A program made the translations under genes and the position numbers. Shown in pieces: positions 56,601-64,000 of a stretch of DNA of 64,000 bases (positions are counted from its first letter, which is position 1; every line of letters begins with the position of its first letter). The notes below the pieces were generated by a model, which saw nothing but the letters and a program-made list of their open reading frames with translations, did not search any database and was not told where the DNA came from. The DNA comes from Nephrocerus scutellatus (taxonomy: Eukaryota; Arthropoda; Insecta; Diptera; Pipunculidae). The stretch is taken from the NCBI GenBank assembly GCA_947095585.1, contig OX352761.1, positions 87,052,419 to 87,116,418 on the forward strand. The letters run 5' to 3'.

Positions 56601-57609
56601 GATCTGTCCTTGCCAACGAAATTTGTTGAACCCAGCAGCAAAAAAACGCTCGTTGCGTTCAAAATCAGAAAAAATGTGCGAACAACTGGTCGCATCAACT
56701 GATTAATTTTTGATCAACGGTACTGCCTTAAAATAGCAGTCAGTTTTGATTAACGCCAACAGCAACAAAAATCCAACAAACTAGCAACAGGAAAATGTGC
56801 GAACGATTGGTCGGCTGAACTGATAAGTTTTTTAGCAAACGGTGCTGCCCAACGGTAACTGCTTAAAATAGCGGCTGCTCAAATCTGCACTTAGGAAGAA
56901 CTATTTCCAAAAGGCGCGTATAGTAGCGATCGAACAAAACCACGTTTTCACGCTGTAATGGCGAACGACGCGCAGCAGAAACAAAAACAACACTTTGGGT
57001 TATGGTTTCTCATCAACAACCAACGGCACTGCTTAAACTAGCGCTATGTTGCGTCGACATTGAAGTAGCACTCAAATGAAAATCAAATTTTCTGGTTCGC
57101 ATTAATGGCGACAGACGCGGAGCAATAAAAAATGAAAATCTTTTATTTTGCGCAGCACCAATAAAGCCAAATTTTTCGCTTCGCATTAATGGCGAACGAC
57201 GCGCAGCAACAAAAAATTAAAATCTTTTTATTTTGCGCAGCACTAATAAAAACAAGTTTTTCGATTCGCAATAATGGCGAACGACGCGCAGCAACAAAAA
57301 TTGAAAATCCTTTTATTTTGCGCAGCACTAATAAAAACAATTTTTTCGATTCGCAATAATGGCGAACGACGCGCAGCAACAAAAATTGAAAATACTTTTA
57401 TTTTGCGCAGCACTAATAAAAAACAATTTTTTCGATTCGCAATAATGGCGAACGACGCGCAGCAACAAAAATTGAAAATACTTCTATTCTGCGCAGCACT
57501 AATAAAAAACAATTTTTTCGATTCGCAATAATGGCGAACGACGCGCAGCAACAAAAATTAAATTCGCACTAATAATTCGCAATTCTTCTAAACCATGCTC
57601 TGCTACCAC

Positions 57610-57934
57610 TGTTGTTAAACTGTACAACTACCCGAAGCGAATTTTAATGCGTTACGTCTTTACCTTTCGACGAATTTATTCGACTGCGCAAGCACAACAG
57701 TGCATGCATTTTCTTCATTATTCCAATTCTTAAATTAGAATGGAGTGTGTGTGTGTGTGTGTGAAATACAAATTGTGTGTAGAATAAAGCACCCAATAAC
57801 AGGGTGACTATAAAAAGTTTAAATTAACAAATGAATTATCAATCAATATTATAAGTAAGTATAAGTATTATAATATTATAAGTAATAAAATTGAATCGAT
57901 ATTATAAATAATAAGATTGAATCACGAATCAACA
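57610..57934 (-). repeat. Third BEL LTR (duplicated 5' LTR)
   Basis: Copy of 53519-53843 at +4091, followed by the same ATGTT (57935-57939) and hAT sequence. It drives the truncated second BEL copy. Confidence 0.92.
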
Positions 57935-57939
57935 ATGTT

Positions 57940-59040
57940 GTTAAATTCAAATCTTAGCATGAATTGATTAAATAGTTCGATACAAAAGCTTAGAATATTT
58001 GTTTTTTTTTGTAATTTTGTTTGAATTTGTTATTTCACTTTTTGTAATGTACGAAGAGCTTTGCTTCCAACAAAAACTTCCTCAGTTGGCAAATAATTAT
58101 TAGTGAAGAGAAGTGATTCTTAAATAGACGTTATTAATAAAACTACTCAATACTAATTTGACATTTGATTAAAAGTGTTCATATAAATATGGCAGGGGAA
58201 CTTTTTCAGATTGAAACTCCTTGTTTATATCGCTTATAATTTTTAAACTATATGATTGGGACAAAAAATAAACTTTTGTTTCGGGACTATCCATTAATTT
58301 TGCCAATTGCTTTGTATGAAGTCCATTTATTTCTAAATAACGAGAAATGAAATACAATTTGAGGGCGTCCCATTGATCGATAATTCGGTTTATAACGTTT
58401 TCCAGAGCCAGCCAGTTAGAGAAATCCCAAGTATCTTATAAGGCTTCACGCTGCAGTAATCTTAAAACTGCTTAAACTCATTAATTTGCTTGAAACTATA
58501 CGCAAAAAACTTGTATATATTTCGATTTCTACCGGAAAATTTTTGCAAGCGTAAGATAAACACAAATGTAAAGAATGACATGTACACGTCATATAAAAAA
58601 GTCAACGTCTTTATTCAATTTAGCTTGAACACCATTTATTTCACCGGCTCTGTAGCAAGTCCAATAAAAATTTTTAGTTGTATATTATTATCATCAAAGA
58701 ATTGTTTTATGCATTGAGAAATAGTATCCGCATCCATTTTGAATAATTCAATCAGACCCAAAAAACGATCATGGATTTATTTTGTGATCTTGCCTACATA
58801 CCTTACTTCCAATAACAATGACTTTTTTGTTGACAAATCTGTCATCTCGTCCATTATTAAGGAGAATTTTGCAGTTTGAAACAATATTTTCCTTGGCTTT
58901 GTTTCCCAAAACTTCGGCCAGTACAGTCGCCTTTGTTCTGCAACACTTAATGGCTTTGCTATTTTTGAATCTGGACAACATTCATTCTTTGAGCAAATTC
59001 GGCAAAAAATTCATAAGTAAATTGTTAAGTTGTGATTAAT
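57940..59040 (-). pseudogene. hAT transposase, fragments (copy 2 and unique upstream part)
   Basis: 58169-58357 and 58769-58981 repeat the copy-1 fragments; 58957-59000 adds the original upstream residues (S-R-F-K-N-S-K-A) lost at the copy-1 junction. A frameshift separates the R-T-K-A part from the D-E-M-T-D part. No intact transposase. Confidence 0.75.
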
Positions 59041-59616
59041 TGTAAAGAACACAAGACTAAGCTCAGCTAGGCAGACTTGATACTGAAACTGCAGCTTTTC
59101 CTCGTTTAAAAACTCTTCAATTTGAATTTGATTTTTTTTCTTCCCTACATTCCTTAAACTCACAGCAGTAGCAAACTTTTAGATTCAATCTGCTAATTGA
59201 GAGAATTTATAAACAATTTATAAAAATGAATTGTGGTAATAAGCTGAGAAAATATCACAACCAAAAATATTAAAACGAACACATCAGCACAACGTAAAAA
59301 ATTATACCACACAAAGCCAATCAAAGAATTACTTTCGGCTACGACATGTTGCGAACAGGGCTAACAACTTCACAAACGCGCCCAATGCCTTTAAGTAAGT
59401 AGATTCAATTTGTCTCTGTTTACATGTGTACTTTTGTTTGACACAAATGCTTAAAGTTGATTGGAAATAATTTCGATTTGTTATGTCAATTGTTGAAAAA
59501 CGTTTGTTTCATAGGCTTTTGTAAAAAACCTACCAAATCGAATTAAAGCCTACCAACCTACTATAGCTGAAAAAACCTACCAATTTTGGTAGGAATCTAC
59601 CAAAACGGCAACAATG
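59041..59616 (-). other. hAT right end, non-coding
   Basis: AT-rich. Repeated cctaccaaa motifs near 59527-59603 mirror those at 45890-45940 at the other end and are likely subterminal transposase-binding repeats. Confidence 0.6.
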
Positions 59617-59624
59617 ACCTGAGC

Positions 59625-59988
59625 CGTTTCTCGCAGGCGTACATATTCTTGCTCTTTTACGATCTCACAGCTCAACGAAGAATACATAAAAAATTTTGCT
59701 GTTGTGTGGCCGCCGGGCAGTGAGTAGGACTTGCACTCCGAACGTAGTCGTATAGTAGGATGCATGTTCTACGCAGTGTCACCAATTGCCTTCTTAGCGT
59801 GAGCATACAAAAGAGATTCTCAGCCTGCGATAACTATTTGTCATTTCCTCTATAATTAATGGTTTGGCTCTCTTTTATTTTTTTTTCTAAAATGGATGTG
59901 AGAACAAACCTTCTCTATTATTTAGATGTACATGAGCGTTCAGTGGCGCATGTCAGCTAGGTGCCGTTCTATTAGAGCCGCCTCCACA
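59625..59988 (-). repeat. RG-2 5' LTR, part 2 (U3 start)
   Basis: Matches 33598-33955; ends CCTCCACA followed by the GAAG duplication. Confidence 0.88.
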
Positions 59989-60110
59989 GAAGTGTTACCA
60001 ACTTCAGACTGTCATTGCTCTCAAACCAGTGATGACAGAGCGCTCAAATTTACACTAATGACAGTTCATTCCATTGTTTACAACCGTACAAAAAAAAGTT
60101 ATCCACAATG

Positions 60111-61025
60111 GAATTCAAGCGTAATAGTGCGATTGCTCTATTTTGCTCTGTATATTGTTAACCAGTTAAAACATCTGCATGTGAATAAAATGTTTGTTTA
60201 TCGCACCATAAATCGTTATAGGGATACGGGCAGCATTGCAAAACGCCATGGTGGTGGACCGAAATGCACTGCAACATCGCCTGATATTATTCGGAAGATG
60301 AAGGCCAAATTGGCTCGGAAATGCGCCGTAGCGGCAGAAAAATGGCTCGTGAGGCGAACATTTCGCTCGAACGGATGCAGCACATTTTGAAAGATCATCT
60401 TGGACTAAAGGCGTTGAAATTCCAAAAAAACGCATAGTCTTACCGATGCTCAAAAAAAAGTTAGAGTAGAAAGAGCAAGGAGTTGTTCGTTATTGAGCAA
60501 TATGTGAACAAGCAAAACGACCGGATTTACTTGCCCGGCCGTTATACTGAAAATTTGGACCAACGGATTGCCACTCGAAACCAAGTGCCGCCGATGGTGA
60601 TGGTTTAAGCCGCCGTAACGGCCGAAAGCCGTTTACCGCTCGTTTTTTTGGACCGAGGCATCAAGATTAAGGCTCAAATTTTTCGGGATCATGTGTTGGA
60701 GGGAGCGTTGAAGCCTTGGGCACAAAATAATTTCGGCCGCAGAGCCTGGACATTTCAACAGAACTCGGAGCCGAGTCATAAAGCGCGCGTCAATCAAGAT
60801 TGGCTGAGAAACAACGTTCCGCGGTTCATTTCTACTGCCCAATGGCCACCAAATTCACCGGATGCAAGTCCGCTAGATTTCTCGGTTTAGGGTATTTTGA
60901 AGAGCAAGGTTGGGACAAAAAAATTCCAAAGTGTCGATCATCTTAAGCAAGCGCTTCGCCGGGAAAGGGTTAAAATACCGCAGAGCCACTTTCGTTCTGC
61001 ATGCAATAGCTTTGTCGCCGTTTGA
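60111..61025 (+). pseudogene. Tc1/mariner-family transposase, broken
   Basis: Pieces in several frames: a helix-turn-helix with V-Y-R-T-I-N-R-Y (60190-60290), G-R-K-M-A-R-E-A-N-I-S (about 60335-60370) and Q-K-K-V-R-V-E-R-A. The block with the first catalytic Asp is deleted near 60475. A long frame (60648-60890) contains F-Q-Q-N-S-E-P-S-H, where the second catalytic Asp has become Asn. It then has W-P-P-N-S-P-D-A-S-P with the third Asp kept. Loss of two of three catalytic residues makes it inactive. Confidence 0.8.
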
Positions 61026-61131
61026 AGGCCATAATCGTGACAAACGGTAGCCAAATCGATAACTGCTAATGCAATTCGAAAATTTAAATATTTGTGAAAA
61101 TTTTTTACTTTAATTCAATAAAATTCATCAA

Positions 61132-61956
61132 AAAATATAAGCACCTTATTATCAACACCACAATCAATATATATACTCTCAACAATACTCACATTCAATA
61201 TATATATAAGCACCTTAATATTCACACCACAATCAATATATATATATATATATATATATACTTACCTAATTTAATAGTCTCAACAATACTCACATTCAAT
61301 ATATATATATTAGCACTTTATTCTCAACACCACAATCATTATATATTTATATATGCTTATTTATTTTAATATTCTCATAGTAACACTATATATATACACA
61401 TACTTATATCATCTTAATATTAGTAATACTGTATATAAATATATAGTTACTTACCTTATCTTACTATTAGTAACACTATTCACCTTTAATACATATATAG
61501 TTACCTTATCTTAATATTAGTAACACTATTCACCTTTAACATATACATACTTACCTTATCTTAATATTAGTATTATACTAAAATTTAGTTTTATTTATAT
61601 GCATAAAAATTATAACGTTTACATAAAATGACCGAGTAAAGTACATCTATTATTTAACTCAGTTTCTCCCCTCCTCAATGGCGTCCCGGGTTGGTCGGAC
61701 CGGATAACAAGGGAAGGCATTCTTCACTTTGGTTGTCTTTCCTTAATACTGATTTTTTTTGCACGTAATTATAAAATTTTTCTGGTAATGAGGACGGTGT
61801 GTGGCTGGCAAACCCCCCCCCCCAATCCGGCGAGCAAGCAAGAGCCGTACTAGACGTGCACACTGCCTTAGCCGAACACTACGGCATTCGGTTGCAATGC
61901 CGAGCGAAGTTTCGTCTTCGCCTCTAATAATCACGTCAGGTGATAAATTCATTACA
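61132..61956 (+). repeat. RG-1 3' LTR, right part
   Basis: The AT-rich satellite (61133-61540), then the same unique block and C-run as 27790-28167, ending CATTACA. Shorter than the 5' copy through loss of satellite units. Confidence 0.85.
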
Positions 61957-61972
61957 TATCTATATATATATA

Positions 61973-62998
61973 TATTTTTTAAAATTCTCTATATTAACTT
62001 CGCGTGCACGTGGCTGGCTGGTTGGCTGGCTGGCTGGTCAGATTTTCTGATCAATTTTTAGCCCACTTCCCATGGCCCGATTTTATTGAAATTTTGCACA
62101 CATATATATTTCCGGTGACAATACTTTCTAGTAAAATTTGAGGCCCCTCGGACCTCGGGTTCTGGGGGCTCCCATACAAATATTTTACAAAATTTACCCG
62201 ATTTGTACACATGTGTGTCTTCGATGGAAAACACTTTTTGTAAAAATTTGGAGCGATCGGCCCCTTGGGGACCCCAATATACAATTTTTAAATATCGCTA
62301 TATCGCATCAGATCACGACAAAGTCTGAGCTCTGTGCTTTGTGAGCAGCGCTGTTCGCTGCCGCTGCGTAATTTGGTGGATGATTTTGCCACAAAACGAG
62401 CACGTAGTGTGTGTGTGTGTGTGTATCTCCGATTAGAGAATTTACAAGAACAATTTTAATTTTTATGGGTTGTTTTTTTTTATTTTTTATTGTAGGAGGA
62501 AATAATCGAAAGAGACATGACATCAGATGTCAAATTTGAAAATGCTCAGATCATTTTATTCGGAGCACTTAGAGCACGCTCATACTCTAAGCAAATAAGA
62601 AACACGAGCATTTTTCTTGAGAACTCTTTGAATGCTCTGAACTAATTTATGAAAACGCCAATGACAGAATATTGTGAAAACTTGTTGTTCTATCTGTAAG
62701 TTGATATCGACAACAAAAAACGACATCAATAAAAATAAAATTCAGTAAATAAAAATGTAAGTTGAATTAAGCATAAAACATTTATGTCTCGTTTCATTTG
62801 CTGGGTTCATTTTGTATGGGAGCCCCACGAACCCGGGGCTCGATCACTTCCAAATTAATAGAAAGTATTGTCACCGGAAATATACATGTGTGCAAAATTT
62901 CAATAAAATCGGGCTATGGGAAGTGGGTTAAAAATTGATCAGAAAATCTGACCAGCCAGCCACGTGCACGCGAAGTTAATATAGAGAATTTAAAAATC
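61973..62998. mobile_element. Foldback-like element with inverted repeats of about 190 bp
   Basis: The left arm (about 61975-62180) and right arm (about 62808-62997) are inverted copies: aattctctatattaacttcg ... ggtgacaatactttcta on the left reappears reverse-complemented on the right. The left arm has extra (TGGC)n units. The interior has a GT microsatellite (62409-62426) and no transposase. No clear target duplication was found. It is probably a non-autonomous DNA element. Confidence 0.75.
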
Positions 62999-62999
62999 A

Positions 63000-63480
63000 G
63001 GAATTTTGACCGAAACTGATTGGCGAGATAAAAAAAAATGGCAATTTGAAAAGATTTATAATTTTTTCCCACAATTAATATCAAACAGCTTCGAGAGTTT
63101 TCTCAGTATAGATGAATTCCTAAGTAATAGATAAAAATATAAGCTTTAAAAAAATCAATAAAAGAATGAAAGCATAATATTTTTAACAAAATATACCAAA
63201 TTTATTTTATTTACTTGCAAATTTGTCTTTTTATTCCGTCCTATTTGTAAACATTTAATTAAAACCAACCCGCTTCTTTATATGAAATTATATTTAAAGC
63301 CGAAAAGCAACACGTCAAATATTGCATTTACTCAGTTTTTCATTTTTCCGTAAAAAAATTCCGAAAAAATATAAATTCAAATTTAAAATTATTTAGCATT
63401 TATTATGTGGCGTAGATACTTCCACGATATCCGTATCGAATCTACCTTTAAAAAAACAACCCATAAAAATTTTCATGTAA
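63000..63480. other. AT-rich spacer, nothing recognised
   Basis: No ORF of note, no repeat boundary seen. Confidence 0.5.
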
Positions 63481-64000
63481 ATTCTCTAATAGGAGATGGG
63501 TATGTGTTAAAATTTGAAGAAAATCGGGTTAACTTTTGGGTTTTTATCCCACGACCCCGGCCACCAAAATTTTTGCAAAAAGTGTTGTTCATCGGAGATA
63601 AAATTTTAAAAAAATCGGGTTAATTTTTTTTAAAAAAAATTTGGGGCCCAATGACCCTGGGGCCCGGGGTCTCCAAAATTTTTACAAAAAGTGTTTTTCA
63701 TACGTATATAAAATTTGAAGAAAATCGGGTTAATTTTTTTTAAAAAAATTTTTGTGGCCCCACGACCCCGGGGCCAGGGGTCTACGAAATTTGTACAAAA
63801 AGTGTTGTCTATCGGAGATACACGCGTATGTAAAATTTGAAGAAAAACAGGGTAATTTTTTTAAAAAAAATTTATGGGGCCCAACGAACCCGGGCCCGGG
63901 GTTTCCAATATTTTTACAAAAATTGTTGTCCATCGAGTAAAATATTGTAAAATATTTTTACGGGAGCCCCTCGGCCCTGTGACCACTTCCAAATTTTTAC
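63481..64000. repeat. Tandem array, about 105-125 bp unit, running off the window
   Basis: At least four units with caaaatttttacaaaaagtg, then a catcggagata-like segment, aaatttgaagaaaatcgggt and a GC-rich gacccc-gggg-cc block. Related units occur in the foldback element (62060-62280, inverted, and 62815-62960). Confidence 0.85.

Larger units (their letters stand above)
50775..58956 (-). repeat. 4,091-bp tandem duplication spanning BEL 5' half and hAT
   Basis: Copy 1 is 50775-54865 and copy 2 is 54866-58956. Every feature inside recurs at exactly +4091 and I saw no difference between copies. Both breakpoints share GGCT (BEL side 50772 region; hAT side 58953 region), a 4-bp microhomology. Very recent, or an assembly artefact. 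Confidence 0.93.
45864..59616 (-). mobile_element. hAT-superfamily DNA transposon, carrying BEL and a tandem duplication
   Basis: ACCTGAGC at 45856-45863 and 59617-59624 is a perfect 8-bp target duplication; the uninterrupted site is seen in the other LTR at about 33590. The terminal inverted repeats share gttgccg near their start (acggttgccg left; cattgttgccg right, inverted), and both ends carry cctaccaa-type subterminal repeats. An 8-bp duplication plus the transposase scraps define hAT. Subtracting nested material leaves about 2.7 kb. Confidence 0.85.
30510..59988 (-). mobile_element. RG-2: long-LTR Ty3/gypsy element with RING-H2 Gag
   Basis: LTRs at 30510-33955 and 42346-59988 (the latter interrupted by a hAT) have ends TGTAATGA and CCTCCACA on the plus strand. 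GAAG at 30506-30509 and 59989-59992 is a 4-bp target duplication. Minus-strand order: 5' LTR, tRNA-Lys primer site, leader, gag with RING, protease, RT, RNase H, integrase, 3' LTR; no env seen. The leader and gag start carry a 2,445-bp tandem duplication. Frame breaks after gag, before RT and in integrase make it inactive. Confidence 0.9.
30491..61131 (+). mobile_element. Tc1/mariner-superfamily element split by RG-2
   Basis: The left end (30491-30509) begins ccgggtgattgacatgaag just after a TA inside the RG-1 LTR. RG-2 follows, and the element resumes at 59989 with a duplicated GAAG, running to about 61131. The matching right terminal repeat is not visible before LTR sequence resumes, so the right end is truncated. 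The transposase is on the plus strand at 60111-61025. Confidence 0.75.
26244..61956 (+). mobile_element. RG-1: long-LTR Ty3/gypsy element with RING-type Gag, deleted and nested-into
   Basis: The 5' LTR (26244-28167), tRNA-Lys primer site (28175), leader, truncated gag (29095-29530) and 3' LTR start (29590) form a 4.2-kb deletion derivative. Its 3' LTR is interrupted at 30490 by a Tc1-family element carrying all of RG-2 and resumes at about 61132-61956. LTR ends are TGTAATGG and CATTACA. Flanks TATA (left) and TATC (right) are a possible imperfect 4-bp duplication. Long LTRs plus a tRNA-Lys primer recall the Osvaldo/Ulysses lineage (inference). Confidence 0.82.

Noticed and set aside
1..64000. 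Host protein-coding genes, rRNA or complete tRNA genes
   Set aside because: None seen; all convincing coding sequence belongs to transposable elements.

Overview
The window is a eukaryotic, gene-poor stretch made almost entirely of nested transposable elements. No host gene was found. The mix of elements points to an insect, most likely a higher fly (Diptera): two errantivirus-like Ty3/gypsy elements with env, a copia element primed by the initiator-tRNA anticodon region, a Jockey-clade LINE, BEL/Pao, mariner/Tc1 and hAT, plus primer-binding sites that match fly tRNA-Ser, tRNA-Lys and initiator tRNA-Met as I recall them. Species cannot be told. The setting looks like heterochromatin or a piRNA-cluster-like region (inference).

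Nest I (1 to about 23 kb). ERV-A (plus strand; its left LTR lies outside the window) keeps gag, a broken protease and a broken env. Its RT, RNase H and integrase are gone, and a (GAAA)n tract sits where they should be. Its env gene is split by ERV-B (minus strand, 3106-19740, LTRs about 585 bp, tRNA-Ser primer site). ERV-B is itself split twice: by a copia element in integrase (5137-9589, 5-bp duplication TAATC) and by a Jockey-like LINE in its leader (14352-18848). ERV-A resumes at 19745 and runs to a polypurine tract and 3' LTR at 21696.

Middle (23-26 kb). A short mariner deletion derivative (23206-23782), one complete LTR with polypurine tract (24157-25287), a minus-strand gag scrap and AT-rich sequence.

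Nest II (26.2-62.0 kb). The outermost element is RG-1 (plus, 26244-61956), an LTR retrotransposon reduced to its LTRs, a tRNA-Lys primer site, a leader and the start of gag. Its 3' LTR holds a Tc1/mariner-family element (30491 to about 61131). That element holds RG-2 (minus, 30510-59988, GAAG duplication, LTRs of 3.4-3.9 kb). The 5' LTR of RG-2 holds a hAT transposon (45864-59616, 8-bp duplication ACCTGAGC), and the hAT holds an apparently intact BEL/Pao element (46851-53843, ATGTT duplication, 1779-codon ORF). Two tandem duplications, of 2,445 bp and 4,091 bp, were then added. The second created a BEL Gag-protease::hAT chimeric ORF.

The most notable feature is that RG-1 and RG-2 encode Gag proteins beginning with a RING-H2 zinc finger, a ubiquitin-ligase-type domain that I do not know as a standard part of insect Gag. 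At the right end (62-64 kb) is an inverted-repeat (foldback-like) element followed by a tandem array built from a related unit of about 105-125 bp.
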